Shown piece by piece: positions 40,760 to 51,407 of a DNA stretch of 64,000 nt. The stretch lies in contig NZ_AP027056.1 in NCBI RefSeq assembly GCF_027924965.1, forward strand, positions 1 to 64,000. The letters are read 5' to 3'. This DNA is from Limnohabitans sp. TEGF004 (lineage in GTDB: Bacteria > Pseudomonadota > Gammaproteobacteria > Burkholderiales > Burkholderiaceae_C). The translations under genes were made by a program, and so were the position numbers. Position 1 is the first letter of the stretch; each line of letters starts with the position of its first letter. The notes beneath the pieces were generated by a model. It made no database searches. It saw only the letters and a list, made by a program, of their open reading frames with translations, and was not told the DNA's origin.

Positions 40760-40787
40760 TGACGTAATTGATAGAAATGTTACGTCA
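40760..40787. promoter_or_regulatory. inverted repeat overlapping the start of the 81-residue protein gene
   Basis: TGACGTAA and TTACGTCA form a dyad with a 12-base spacer; the second arm overlaps the ATG start of the next gene. Since that gene encodes a DNA-binding-like protein, autoregulation is possible. No ribosome binding site is seen in between. Confidence 0.4.
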
Positions 40788-41032
40788 TGCCTGAAACCTC
40801 GTTCATCCAAACCCCTGCGGGCCGCCACCTCAAAAGCCGCGTGGATGCCGTCATGGCCATCTACAAAGAGCACGGCCATGTGAACCGTTCGCTCATCTCT
40901 GAAAAATTGGAGTTGAGCAAGCTGCAGTCCAGTCAATTGTTGCGTGAGTTCTTAAGCGCCCACGCGCCCGTGCTGGAGTGGGACAACTTCAAAAACGGCT
41001 ACAAAGCACACAGCAAGTTCAAGGTTCACTGA
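40787..41032 (+). CDS. small winged-helix-like protein of unknown function
   Basis: The 81-residue protein has predicted helices (RHLKSRVDAVMAIYKEHG; NRSLISEKLELSKLQSSQLLREFL) that look like a winged-helix or helix-turn-helix DNA-binding unit. Its C-terminal residues are Lys-rich. I cannot name its family. It ends seven bases into the convergent gene at 41026. A dyad overlaps its start. It lies between the two metH genes, where accessory genes have accumulated. Confidence 0.6.
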   Translation: MPETSFIQTPAGRHLKSRVDAVMAIYKEHGHVNRSLISEKLELSKLQSSQLLREFLSAHAPVLEWDNFKNGYKAHSKFKVH

Positions 41033-41484
41033 GCAGGCTTGCGCCACAACACACGCACCAGCGCGTAGTGCGTGTCGCCCGCATCAGCGGGTGCATTGAC
41101 CATCGGTGTCGCGCGCACCAGCAGCTTGTATTGCACACCCGGCGTGAATGTGAAGCCCTCAACCGGGCTGTAAAAGTTAGACCACTTCAGCGCCTTCCCC
41201 TCTTTCACTTGCAAGCAGCGCATGGGCGCAACCCCCATGCACGCCACATCGTGCGCCGCCACGGTGAGGGTGATGTTTTTGGCGAGCGCGTTGTTTTGTT
41301 GGGATGGACATTCGCCGTCAGACACCCAGCTTGCCCCTGCATCTTTCATCATGCAGCGGTTGGAAAACGTTTGGGTTTTTTGCGGCAACTGCCCGCAAAC
41401 AGGCGCGTATTCGCGGGTGCAGATGCCGGCGTGTGCTTGGGCGGAGATGAAGAGCAACGAGGTGAGAAGTAAGCGGGGCAACAT
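41026..41484 (-). CDS. secreted protein with Kazal-like and DUF4377-like domains
   Basis: The 152-residue protein has a signal peptide (MLPRLLLTSLLFISAQAHA). A Cys-rich stretch follows with the spacing of a Kazal-type protease-inhibitor domain (CTREYAPVCGQ...FSNRCMMKDAG...GEC). The second half (CMGVAPMRCLQVKE...WSNFYSPVEGFTFTPGVQYKLLVR) matches the DUF4377 pattern. The start at 41484 is preferred to an in-frame one at 41523 because it gives a normal signal peptide. Such proteins may inhibit proteases outside the cytoplasm; that is inference. Confidence 0.75.
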   Translation of the reverse strand: MLPRLLLTSLLFISAQAHAGICTREYAPVCGQLPQKTQTFSNRCMMKDAGASWVSDGECPSQQNNALAKNITLTVAAHDVACMGVAPMRCLQVKEGKALKWSNFYSPVEGFTFTPGVQYKLLVRATPMVNAPADAGDTHYALVRVLWRKPAQ

Positions 41485-41602
41485 AAATAGCGTTTTAAAA
41501 GGGGGCAAGTGAACATAACGCAAGCCAAACTAAAAAGGCGCACAAAATGATTAAAAATACAACGGTTGCCTACTGCCGCCTATAAGTCAGCGAGAACCCC
41601 GT

Positions 41603-41717
41603 TTGGATAAGAAACAACTCTCCGAAATCGACATCTGTGAAAAGTTCATCAGCCCCGCCATAGCGCGCGCTGGCTGGAACATTCACGACCAGATCTTTCG
41701 CGAATACCACACCTAGC
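41603..41717 (+). pseudogene. 5' remnant of a type I restriction enzyme R-subunit-like gene
   Basis: A TTG-started frame encodes DKKQLSEIDICEK, then shifts by one base in an A-run (near 41639-41644) to FISPAIARAGWNIHDQIFREYHT. This resembles the N-terminus of HsdR-like restriction helicases. A stop follows directly. The match is short and the shift could also be a sequencing error in a homopolymer. The rest of the gene is absent. Confidence 0.5.
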
Positions 41718-41718
41718 A

Positions 41719-42200
41719 AAGGCAAAGAGCCTTGGAATGGTGAGTTTTATGTTTCTTATGGCGCTGATCGAAGCTGGGCGGATGCTCGTAAATATGGCTT
41801 CATCAGCGGCGGCGGTGGCACTTGGTATAGCCAGACGCTCAAACTTTTGTCGCCCGGCGACCGTGTATGGGTCCGTATTCCGCAAACCGGCTATGTGGGT
41901 GTGGGCGAAGTGACCGAGGTCATGCAATCAATAAAAGACTTCACTGTGCCCACTCCCAATGGAAGCCGCCCAGCCTTAGAGGCGCTGGAGAACGCTGCGG
42001 CTTTCGCCAAAACTGCCGACGATCCAGAGCAAGCCGAATACTTTGTTCGTGTGAATTGGTTAGATACCGTGGACGCAGCCCACGCTTTCAACGAAGTCGG
42101 ATTATTTGGCTTGCAACATACCGTTTGCCAGCCTCGCGCAGCCAAATGGCGGCATACGGTGGACAGGTTGAAGACTGTGTTCCTGCATTGGAATGAATAA
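41719..42200 (+). pseudogene. 3' remnant of a restriction- or defence-type gene
   Basis: One frame reads KGKEPWNGEFYVSY to about 41760, then a one-base shift leads to ADRSWADARKYGFISGGGG and on to the stop at 42200. Both parts together look like one conserved C-terminal domain with a PGDRVWVRIP stretch. I recognise the pattern from restriction-associated proteins but cannot name the family. The missing base in a short run makes it either a pseudogene or a sequencing error. With the fragment before it, it suggests a decayed restriction system. Confidence 0.5.
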
Positions 42201-42242
42201 AGTTGATCTCAGCAAAAAAATGCTTAAGTTGAAATTAAATTA

Positions 42243-42267
42243 TTTACCTATCAGGTAAAGATAATAT
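42243..42267 (+). promoter_or_regulatory. HigBA-type promoter and operator
   Basis: The inverted repeat TTTACCT-ATC-AGGTAAA at 42243-42259 is directly followed by a TAATAT -10-like box (42262-42267). A dyad overlapping the promoter is what a toxin-antitoxin operon needs for autoregulation by its antitoxin. Confidence 0.65.
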
Positions 42268-42296
42268 AGAATTCAAATTCACCCAAGGAGCCGTTC

Positions 42297-42626
42297 TTGG
42301 AAATTAAGTTCAAGGACAAAAAGCTACAAACGCTTTGTGAAAAGCAGCAAGTAGCTGTCAAGAAGCTGGGTAGCGCTTGCGCGCACAAGTTACGTACACG
42401 CTTGGCCGATTTGGCCGCAGCTTCTAGGGTGTCCGATTTGGTGGCGGGTAACCCGCACCCCCTCAGTGGGGATCTGCAGGGGCAATTTGCCCTCAACTTA
42501 ACAGGGGGCTGGCGATTGGTGTTCGCACCTGCCAACGACCCTGTGCCGCGTCGGGATGACGCTTCTATCGATTGGTCGGCAGTGACCATCGTGAGTATTG
42601 AATACATCGGGGACTACCATGACTGA
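42297..42626 (+). CDS. HigB/RelE-like toxin
   Basis: This small toxin-like protein has about 109 residues and starts at a TTG with an ideal AAGGAG ribosome binding site eight bases before it. The C-terminal half (GNPHPLSGDLQGQFALNLTGGWRLVFAP and VTIVSIEYIGDYHD) has the pattern of the HigB family, whose members cut mRNA at the ribosome. The antitoxin start overlaps its stop by eight bases. It is a complete pair in an accessory region. Confidence 0.85.
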   Translation: MEIKFKDKKLQTLCEKQQVAVKKLGSACAHKLRTRLADLAAASRVSDLVAGNPHPLSGDLQGQFALNLTGGWRLVFAPANDPVPRRDDASIDWSAVTIVSIEYIGDYHD

Positions 42627-43740
42627 CATGGCAACGCACAAAACAGATGCACCGTTCACACCAGATTGGGTGTCACCTCCGGGCGACACGATTCTCGATC
42701 TGTTGGAAGAGCGCGACTGGACGCAGCAGCAGTTGGCCGACCGTTTGGGCTACACGCCGAAGCATGTGAACCAGCTGATCAAAGCCAAAGTGCCTTTGAC
42801 AGAAGACGCGGCTGTGCGTTTGCAAAACGTGCTGGGCGCTTCTGTGGGTTTTTGGCTCACACGTGAGGCGCAATACCGCGAACGTCTTGCCATTGCCGAA
42901 GCCGCGCAACAGCAAGCAGCAATGGTGCCTTGGCTAGAGCGCTTCCCCATCAAAGACATGATGGATGTGGGGGTGCTAACCAAGCGCCGTGTGGATGCGA
43001 AATCAAAGCCCACTATGGTGGGTGAGTTATTGAGCTTCTTTGGTGTTGCAGCACCAGACCAATGGCAAAGCGAATACGGCTGTATGGAATTGGCGTTTCG
43101 ACGCAGCCGAGAAGACCAAGCAGACGTTGCCGCTATCTCCACATGGTTGCGCATGGGCGAGCGCACGGCTGAAAAGATGGATGGCCCTGCATTTAACGAA
43201 GCCAAGTTTAAAACTGTGTTGACAGAAATTAAGGCACTTACTTGCCAAGCTCCGCAAACGTTTGAACCACGCATGCGTCAGCTCTTGCACGAGGCTGGTG
43301 TGGCATTTGTGGTGGTGCCCGCTTTGCCGCGCACGCATGTGTCGGGCGTGGCACGGTGGCTCAATGCACATCGGCCCCTGATTCAGCTTTCTCTTTATGG
43401 CAAACAAAACGACCGTTTTTGGTTCAGCTTTTTTCATGAAGCAGCACACATCTTGTTGCATAGCAAGCAAAAGAAATCTGTTTTTTTGGATGATCCAACA
43501 AAAGCGGATGCATCATCGAAAGAAGAAAAAGAAGCCAATGCCTGGGCACGAGATTTTTTGATTTCCCCCGAAGATGCAGCCCAGTTAGAGACATTGCCGA
43601 AGACAAAAATTGCAGTCGCAAACTTTGCCAACGACATTGGCGTACACCCGGGCATCGTGGTGGGACGTATGCAGCATGATCAACTGCTAGACCAGCGTTG
43701 GTTGAACGACTTGAAGGTGAGTTTTTCCTTCAAGGCGTAG
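42619..43740 (+). CDS. HigA-like antitoxin fused to an ImmA/IrrE-type metallopeptidase
   Basis: The product of about 373 residues has an N-terminal XRE helix-turn-helix (DWTQQQLADRLGYTPKHVNQLIKAK) as in HigA antitoxins. The C-terminal half has the zinc-peptidase motif HEAAH in FFHEAAHILLH, then EKEANAWARDFLI. This layout is known for larger HigA-type antitoxins. The ATG at 42619 is chosen because it overlaps the toxin stop; the frame also extends to a weaker start at 42598. It would repress the operon and block the toxin. Confidence 0.85.
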   Translation: MTDMATHKTDAPFTPDWVSPPGDTILDLLEERDWTQQQLADRLGYTPKHVNQLIKAKVPLTEDAAVRLQNVLGASVGFWLTREAQYRERLAIAEAAQQQAAMVPWLERFPIKDMMDVGVLTKRRVDAKSKPTMVGELLSFFGVAAPDQWQSEYGCMELAFRRSREDQADVAAISTWLRMGERTAEKMDGPAFNEAKFKTVLTEIKALTCQAPQTFEPRMRQLLHEAGVAFVVVPALPRTHVSGVARWLNAHRPLIQLSLYGKQNDRFWFSFFHEAAHILLHSKQKKSVFLDDPTKADASSKEEKEANAWARDFLISPEDAAQLETLPKTKIAVANFANDIGVHPGIVVGRMQHDQLLDQRWLNDLKVSFSFKA

Positions 43741-43768
43741 CCAGTCGGACTACCGTTAAAATATCGAC

Positions 43769-43858
43769 TTCCCCAAGGAGCGTTGCAGCTTCACCCGTCC
43801 TCTAGGACTCGCGCGTGAAGTCAGGCTTGGGGCCGAATCTTTTGCAACGACGCTCACC
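43769..43858 (+). promoter_or_regulatory. SAH riboswitch
   Basis: The leader of the large metH gene has the signature parts of the S-adenosylhomocysteine riboswitch. CCCCAAGGAGCGTTGCA is at 43771-43787, CAGGCTTGGGG at 43822-43832, and CAACGACGCTCACC at 43845-43858. The pairing CCCCAAG/CTTGGGG and the GAGCG/CGCTC pairing are clear. It would switch on the large metH gene when SAH builds up. Confidence 0.88.
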
Positions 43859-43888
43859 TGTATTGATAGCCCCCAGGTGAGTACCCCC

Positions 43889-46648
<2,760 letters not shown>

Positions 46649-46652
46649 AAGT

Positions 46653-46683
46653 AAAAAGGCTCCGTTGACACTGAGCCTTTTTT
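46653..46683 (+). terminator. intrinsic terminator after the large metH gene
   Basis: The stem AAAAAGGCTC...GAGCCTTTTT with a ten-base loop starts five bases past the stop codon and ends in a T-run. A typical terminator, usable in both directions. Confidence 0.85.
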
Positions 46684-46748
46684 GTTTGCGTTGCTTGTGA
46701 AGTTGCAGCGTGTGCGCAAATGGTTAGCGAGGCACTTCAGCGCACGCC

Positions 46749-47390
46749 TTACCAGCGCAACAAGCGTAAGCCCAGCAAAGCGCCAACACCCGCCATCACG
46801 GCCATACCCGCCACATACCAAACCGCCAAAAACGCGTAAGCAGTTTCGGGGCAGTGCAGTGAGTACACCAAGCCCGCGATCGCGCCCGCCATCAAGCCAG
46901 CACTTGCGCCCGCCAATGCTGGGCGCGTAGGGGCCATGCCGCGCAGCATCCACAACAAAGCCGCCAATAACGGCACGGACAGCGCTGCAATGCTGGCGCT
47001 GCACACTTGCCAAGAGCTGCCCAGCATGAGTTGCATACCCGTGTCTGCATCCACAGACGCCACTTGCATCAAGGCCAGCAGGGCCATGCCCACCAGTGCG
47101 GCAGCGACGCCCCACACGCCTAGGCCAGCGGCAATGCCTGGTCGAGCCAAGTGCATCACCACAGGCACTGCGAATGTGCAGGTGAGCAGCAGCCACATCA
47201 CCTTCACCCAAAACGCTTGGGTGTGGGCGAGGGCATTCAGCTCGGGGTTCAAGCCCCACAGTGTCAGCACCAGTGCCAAGCTGATGGCTACGCCAGCAGC
47301 GGTGGCTTTTGCGCAGCGGCGCAAGGGCGAGACAGTGGGTGTGGCGCTAGCTTCAGTCGCCAGCATGGCAATGAGATCGTTGGTTTTCAT
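46749..47390 (-). CDS. NrsF family anti-sigma factor (DUF1109)
   Basis: This 213-residue inner-membrane protein has about six hydrophobic segments, starting with MKTNDLIAMLATEA and a Pro-rich turn (SPLRRC). It has the features of NrsF proteins, which hold an ECF sigma factor at the membrane until a metal or oxidative signal releases it. Its start overlaps the stop of the sigma gene by four bases, so they are co-translated. Cysteines are present in the cytoplasmic parts, which could sense metal. It faces the hvf-type locus. Confidence 0.85.
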   Translation of the reverse strand: MKTNDLIAMLATEASATPTVSPLRRCAKATAAGVAISLALVLTLWGLNPELNALAHTQAFWVKVMWLLLTCTFAVPVVMHLARPGIAAGLGVWGVAAALVGMALLALMQVASVDADTGMQLMLGSSWQVCSASIAALSVPLLAALLWMLRGMAPTRPALAGASAGLMAGAIAGLVYSLHCPETAYAFLAVWYVAGMAVMAGVGALLGLRLLRW

Positions 47391-47947
47391 GGTGTGACTC
47401 CAAACTTTTGGGCCAAGGCTTTGAGCCCACGGTGGATGTTGACTTTGACTGCGGCTTCGCTCTGCCCCGTGAGCTGAGCAGACTCAGTAATCGACAGGCC
47501 TTGCAGCTTGGTGTGCTCGATGGGCAGGCGTTGTTTGTCGGGCAGTTCAGACAACAGCTGGTGCACATCGCGCGAGGCATCGCGAGCCTCGTTGTCGTTG
47601 TCGACCCACAGTTGTTCTGCCCAGTCGTCGATGTCGTCGTGCTTGCTTTCGCGGCGCGAATGGGCGCGCAAGTGGTCAATCAATTTGTAGCGTGCAATCG
47701 CATACACCCAAGCCGTTAGCGGTTGATCGCTTTGGTAGGTGTGTCGCTTTTGATGAATGGCAAACAAGGTTTCTTGCACGAGGTCCTCGACGTCTTGGGG
47801 TCGTGAATACAAACGTCGTTTCAAAAACGCTCGCAAATGCCCACTGATGGCTGACAGCGCTTTTTCGTAGCTGGGCGCGTGTCCGGCTAACGCTTGCATC
47901 CAGGTGGCGTGCAGTGAGGTTTCTAAGGTTTGTAAATCCACGGTCAC
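47387..47947 (-). CDS. ECF sigma factor of the NrsF-linked type
   Basis: The product has up to 186 residues with sigma region 2 (QDVEDLVQETLFAIHQKRHTY; TAWVYAIARYKLIDHLR) and region 4 (LSITESAQLTGQSEAAVKVNIHRGL). Pairing with NrsF and divergence from a metallophore locus fits known SigF-NrsF systems. The annotated start is a GTG at 47947, very close to a predicted ECF promoter start point, so the message may be leaderless or the real start may be an ATG at 47899. It probably activates both its own promoter and the hvf-type operon. Confidence 0.85.
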   Translation of the reverse strand: MTVDLQTLETSLHATWMQALAGHAPSYEKALSAISGHLRAFLKRRLYSRPQDVEDLVQETLFAIHQKRHTYQSDQPLTAWVYAIARYKLIDHLRAHSRRESKHDDIDDWAEQLWVDNDNEARDASRDVHQLLSELPDKQRLPIEHTKLQGLSITESAQLTGQSEAAVKVNIHRGLKALAQKFGVTP

Positions 47948-47951
47948 ATCA

Positions 47952-47979
47952 GTTCGTCGGCGGGGGAGAAAAAGTTACA
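47952..47979 (-). promoter_or_regulatory. ECF promoter for the sigma-NrsF genes
   Basis: Read on the minus strand, TGTAACT (47973-47979) and CGAAC (47952-47956) are separated by 16 bases. It copies the -35/-10 spacing of the promoter on the opposite strand at 48000-48027, as expected for autoregulation. Confidence 0.6.
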
Positions 47980-47999
47980 GAAAACTTTTTATAAATGTT

Positions 48000-48027
48000 T
48001 GTAACCAATTTGTTTGCGGCGGCGAAT
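48000..48027 (+). promoter_or_regulatory. ECF promoter for the metallophore operon
   Basis: TGTAACC (48000-48006) and CGAAT (48023-48027) are spaced by 16 bases. This is the pattern of ECF sigma promoters of the SigF type. It drives the precursor gene at 48082. Confidence 0.75.
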
Positions 48028-48081
48028 TACCCAAAGACCGCTGGTCATGATTATCAACTCACCTTTCAAAGGACTCTCATC

Positions 48082-48327
48082 ATGAAAAAACAACAACTTC
48101 TCTCTTTGGCTTTGGGCTCTGCATTCGCTGTGGCCGCTATCAGCCCCGCTATCGCAGCCAACCCATTTGAAGCAAGCAAGCTCGATAGCGGCTACCAATT
48201 GGCCCAAGCCGACATGAAGCAAAAAGACGGCAAATGCGGCGAAGCCAAGTGCGGTGCTGACAAGAAAAAAGAGGCCTCATGCGGTGGCGACAAAAAGAAA
48301 GATGCGTCTTGCGGCGGTAAGAAGTAA
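48082..48327 (+). CDS. hvfA: HvfA-like RiPP metallophore precursor
   Basis: This 81-residue secreted peptide has a signal peptide (residues 1-29, ending PAIAA), a middle part NPFEASKLDSGYQLAQAD, and a C-terminal core with four Cys-Gly repeats (DGKCG, EAKCG, EASCG, DASCG) separated by Lys-rich spacers. HvfA-type precursors have EGKCG repeats whose Cys are turned into copper-binding oxazolone/thioamide-like groups by the DUF692 partner. The start follows an AGGA-type site. The genes behind it are its likely maturation proteins. Confidence 0.85.
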   Translation: MKKQQLLSLALGSAFAVAAISPAIAANPFEASKLDSGYQLAQADMKQKDGKCGEAKCGADKKKEASCGGDKKKDASCGGKK

Positions 48328-48357
48328 TTCAGCAACCTTGCGTGGAGTGACGCCATC

Positions 48358-49200
48358 ATGAACCGACCCCTCTCAGGCGCAGGCCTTGGCTTTCGCCGCG
48401 AATTGATAGAGCCGCTGAAACACAGCGTGCCAAACGTCATCGACTTCTTTGAAGTTGCGCCCGAAAACTGGGCTGGCTTGGGAGGCCGGTCGGCCAAAGA
48501 CTTGCGTCACTTCACCGAACGCTACCCGTTTGTGTGCCACGGCTTGTCCCTCTCATTGGGTGGGCCTGCACCGTTGGACACACAACTGCTACACAAAACC
48601 AAAGCCTTCATGAAGGCGCATGGCATGCAGCTGTTCACCGAGCATTTGTCTTGGTGTTCTGATGAATCGCACCTGTACGACTTGCTGCCCATCCCCTGTA
48701 CCCAAGAGGCGGTGATGTGGACAGCCAAGCGCATCAAGCAAGCGCAAGACATTTTGGAAATGCGCATTGGCATTGAAAACGCATCCACCTACATTGCCCC
48801 ACCTGGCGCAGAAATGAGCGAAGCCGAATTTGTGGCGGCGGTGGTCAAAGAGGCAGATTGCCTGTTGCATTTGGATGTGAACAATATTTACGTCAACAGC
48901 AAAAACTTCGGCTTTGACGCCTTGGACTATCTCAACACCTTGCCGCTAGAGCGCACGTGCTATGTGCATGTGGCCGGTCATTATGTAGAGCCCGATGGCC
49001 TGCTGATCGACACACACGGCGCTGAGGTGATCGATCCTGTATGGCATTTGTTGCTGGCCGCGTATGAGCGCATGGGTGGCGATGTGCCCACCTGCTTAGA
49101 GCGCGATTTCAATTTGCCCAGCTTGAGCGAGCTGACGGTTGAAGTCATGCAAATTGCACGGTTGCAGGCGCAAGCGCCACGCATGAAGAAAGTGGCGTGA
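48358..49200 (+). CDS. hvfB: DUF692 multinuclear iron enzyme (HvfB/BufB-like)
   Basis: This TIM-barrel enzyme of 280 residues is in the DUF692 (MbnB-related) family. Its members use a di- or tri-iron centre to modify Cys residues in a precursor peptide. Conserved metal-site stretches are present: CHGLSLSLGG, FTEHLSW, RIGIENAS, LLHLDVNNIYVNS, VHVAGHY and DTHG. It is co-transcribed with the precursor 30 bases upstream and its stop overlaps the next gene by four bases. It lacks nothing visible and is the catalytic partner here. Confidence 0.9.
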   Translation: MNRPLSGAGLGFRRELIEPLKHSVPNVIDFFEVAPENWAGLGGRSAKDLRHFTERYPFVCHGLSLSLGGPAPLDTQLLHKTKAFMKAHGMQLFTEHLSWCSDESHLYDLLPIPCTQEAVMWTAKRIKQAQDILEMRIGIENASTYIAPPGAEMSEAEFVAAVVKEADCLLHLDVNNIYVNSKNFGFDALDYLNTLPLERTCYVHVAGHYVEPDGLLIDTHGAEVIDPVWHLLLAAYERMGGDVPTCLERDFNLPSLSELTVEVMQIARLQAQAPRMKKVA

Positions 49201-49940
49201 TGACGACTTTGCGCAGAAGCTTTCAGCAAGACATGGCGTGCCACTTGCGCGACCCGCATCACACCATGCGCCCCGCAGGCGTGCCCGCACGGCGCATGGC
49301 GGTGTACAACGAGATGCTGTTTAACAACGTGTGCGGCTTCATCGACACCTGCATGCCGCTAAGCCGTAAATTGCTGGGTGACACCGCATGGCGACGTTTG
49401 TGCCGCACTTTCTACCGTGACTGGCCTTTGCACACGCCTTGGTTTCGCGACATTCCGCGCGAGTTTGTGCGCTATCTCCAAGAGGGCCAACCTAAGCAGC
49501 CTTTGCCACGGTGGCTACCTGACTTGACGCATTACGAATGGGCCGAGCTGGCGGTAGATGTGATGGACGTGATGCGTCCAGTGGTCAACGCACAAGGCGA
49601 CCTGATGGCAGAGATCGTGGTGCTCAACCCCGCACGCATGGACTTGCACTACGACTGGGCCGTGCATCGGATTGGTGAGCAACACAAACCACGCAAATCT
49701 TTGGAGACGCATCTGGTGGTGTACCGCGATGCAGACGATGCGGTGCACTTCACCGAGGTGAATGCCGCCACCGCACATGTGCTGGCGCTGCTAGACGCGC
49801 AGCCCATGAGCGGTACGCAAGCGATGCAACACATCGCTGAACAAATGCGACATCCGCAGCCCGAACTGCTGATGGCATTTGGGGTCACCTTGCTCAAGCA
49901 ACTACAAGAACAAGACATTATTTTGGGAACACAACCATGA
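49197..49940 (+). CDS. hvfC: DUF2063 precursor-recognition protein (HvfC/BufC-like)
   Basis: This 247-residue protein belongs to the DUF2063 family, the partner of DUF692 enzymes that binds the precursor peptide and completes the maturation complex. The N-terminal half has the family's RPAGVPARRMAVYNEMLFNN stretch and the C-terminal half is a separate alpha/beta domain. It overlaps the DUF692 gene by four bases and the following DoxX gene by four bases, consistent with translational coupling. Confidence 0.9.
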   Translation: MMTTLRRSFQQDMACHLRDPHHTMRPAGVPARRMAVYNEMLFNNVCGFIDTCMPLSRKLLGDTAWRRLCRTFYRDWPLHTPWFRDIPREFVRYLQEGQPKQPLPRWLPDLTHYEWAELAVDVMDVMRPVVNAQGDLMAEIVVLNPARMDLHYDWAVHRIGEQHKPRKSLETHLVVYRDADDAVHFTEVNAATAHVLALLDAQPMSGTQAMQHIAEQMRHPQPELLMAFGVTLLKQLQEQDIILGTQP

Positions 49941-50455
49941 GCCAAAACATCCATCACGTGTGCATGAAAACACGCCTCAATCAATGCCTAGGCACGTTCG
50001 ACGCGTTGGGTTTGTGGGTAGGTCTGTTCAGCCTGCGCTTGATTCTGGGTTGGGATTTCTTTGAATCAGGATTAGAAAAATTCAACGGCGAAAACTGGTT
50101 TGCAGATATTCAAGACCAGTTCCCGTTTCCTTTCATCCTCGTGCCTCCCAACATCAGCTGGCAAATGGCCACGTGGTTTGAGCTGCTCGGCGGTATCGCT
50201 TTGGTCATCGGGCTTGGCACGCGCTTTTTCTCGGTGTCATTGTTGGTGCTGAGTGTGGTCGCCATTGCCAGCGTGCACTGGCCAGAGGCGTGGCACACAT
50301 GGGGCGAGTTGGCCCAAGGCTATGTGTTCACCGACAAAGGCTTTGGCAACTTCAAGTATCCCGTGGTGCTGATGGGCATGTTGTGGACCCTGCTGTGGAT
50401 GGGCCCCGGTCGACTGTCGCTGGACGACGTGTTGCGTCGCCGTTGTGTCAGCTGA
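49937..50455 (+). CDS. DoxX family membrane protein (HvfX-like)
   Basis: This 172-residue inner-membrane protein has four predicted hydrophobic segments in the DoxX pattern, with LRLILGWDFFESGLEKF at the start. In hvf-type loci a DoxX protein follows the DUF2063 gene and is thought to act in redox or maturation steps; the exact job is unknown. It is the last gene of the coupled set. Confidence 0.85.
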   Translation: MSQNIHHVCMKTRLNQCLGTFDALGLWVGLFSLRLILGWDFFESGLEKFNGENWFADIQDQFPFPFILVPPNISWQMATWFELLGGIALVIGLGTRFFSVSLLVLSVVAIASVHWPEAWHTWGELAQGYVFTDKGFGNFKYPVVLMGMLWTLLWMGPGRLSLDDVLRRRCVS

Positions 50456-50681
50456 GCATGCTGTTGCCCACCACTTGCAGCACACCAAGGCTGGCAGACA
50501 CAGCAGTGGCCAATGATGCGAAGACTGAAATTTATCGAGAGACGCCTACGTGATTTGTGAGGTCTTGGGGTAACTATCAAAAAGACTTTAATTTGCAAAT
50601 TCGTTTCATCATGTTCTGTGCGCAGGTGTCGAAGTAGTCGCCTAGGGCCAAGCGTTGGCCCGTTGATAGGACGCTTACTTT

Positions 50682-51407
50682 ATGAAACATCACACCTTGC
50701 ATGGGACGGGCTTGGCCCTGCGCCCCGCATTGTTAGCGCCGCTGAAAAATCGTGCGCCAGACAATTTGCAATTTTTAGAACTCACCCCACCCGATTGGAT
50801 CGGCGTGTCGGCGCGTATCTGTAAAGACTTGCAGCAACTCACCCAGCACTACCCTTGCGTGTGTTTGAGCCAAAGCTTGTCATTGGGCGGGCCCGGCGCG
50901 TTAGACAAACATGTGTTGCGCGATTTGCGCAGCTTCATTGCCGAGCACGGCGTTCAGGTTTTTTCCGAAGCCTTGGCTTGGAGCGCAGACGATGCGCCCT
51001 TGTTCATCAACCTGCCCATTCCCAGCACACGTGCTGCTGTGGCTTGGACGGCCGCGCGCATTGCCCAAGTGCAAGACGCACTCGGTTTGCGCATTGGCAT
51101 TCGCAACGTGGTGCATCGCATGACGCCGGCACACGTGGACATGAACGAGGCTGAGTTCATTTCGGCTGTGGTGTCAGCGTCGGGTTGCAGCTTGCATTTG
51201 GACTTGCATGCGCTTGCTGCAAATGCGTTGCACTTTGGCTTTGACCCGCATGCGTTTTTGCAAGCCCTGCCACTGAGCCACATCGACTATGTGCGTGTGG
51301 GCCGCGAATACCCCTTGCTGGGTGATGTGCTGGCGCGCACCCACCGGCGCGTGGCGCGCTGTGTAGACGATGTGATGCAACTGAACTTAGAGGCCCTGAC
51401 ATGTTGA
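50682..51407 (+). CDS. degenerate DUF692 protein (probable pseudoenzyme)
   Basis: The 241-residue protein is a shorter relative of the DUF692 enzyme upstream, with the SLSLGGPGALD and RIGIRN regions still readable. Compared with that enzyme, most metal-binding positions have changed: CHGLSLS to CLSQSLS (His lost), TEHLSW to SEALAW (His lost), GIEN to GIRN (Glu lost), HVAGHY to RVGREY (His lost). The C-terminal part after THR is truncated. It may be a non-catalytic scaffold or regulator rather than an enzyme; that is inference. No precursor gene is seen in the 226 bases before it. Confidence 0.75.
   Translation: MKHHTLHGTGLALRPALLAPLKNRAPDNLQFLELTPPDWIGVSARICKDLQQLTQHYPCVCLSQSLSLGGPGALDKHVLRDLRSFIAEHGVQVFSEALAWSADDAPLFINLPIPSTRAAVAWTAARIAQVQDALGLRIGIRNVVHRMTPAHVDMNEAEFISAVVSASGCSLHLDLHALAANALHFGFDPHAFLQALPLSHIDYVRVGREYPLLGDVLARTHRRVARCVDDVMQLNLEALTC

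Noticed and set aside
43741..43888. Cobalamin riboswitch before the large metH gene
   Set aside because: The leader is too short and lacks the B12-box pattern; the SAH riboswitch signature fits well.
50456..50681. A precursor peptide gene for the second DUF692/DUF2063 pair
   Set aside because: The only short frame (50458-50553, 31 codons) has no signal peptide or Cys-Gly repeats.
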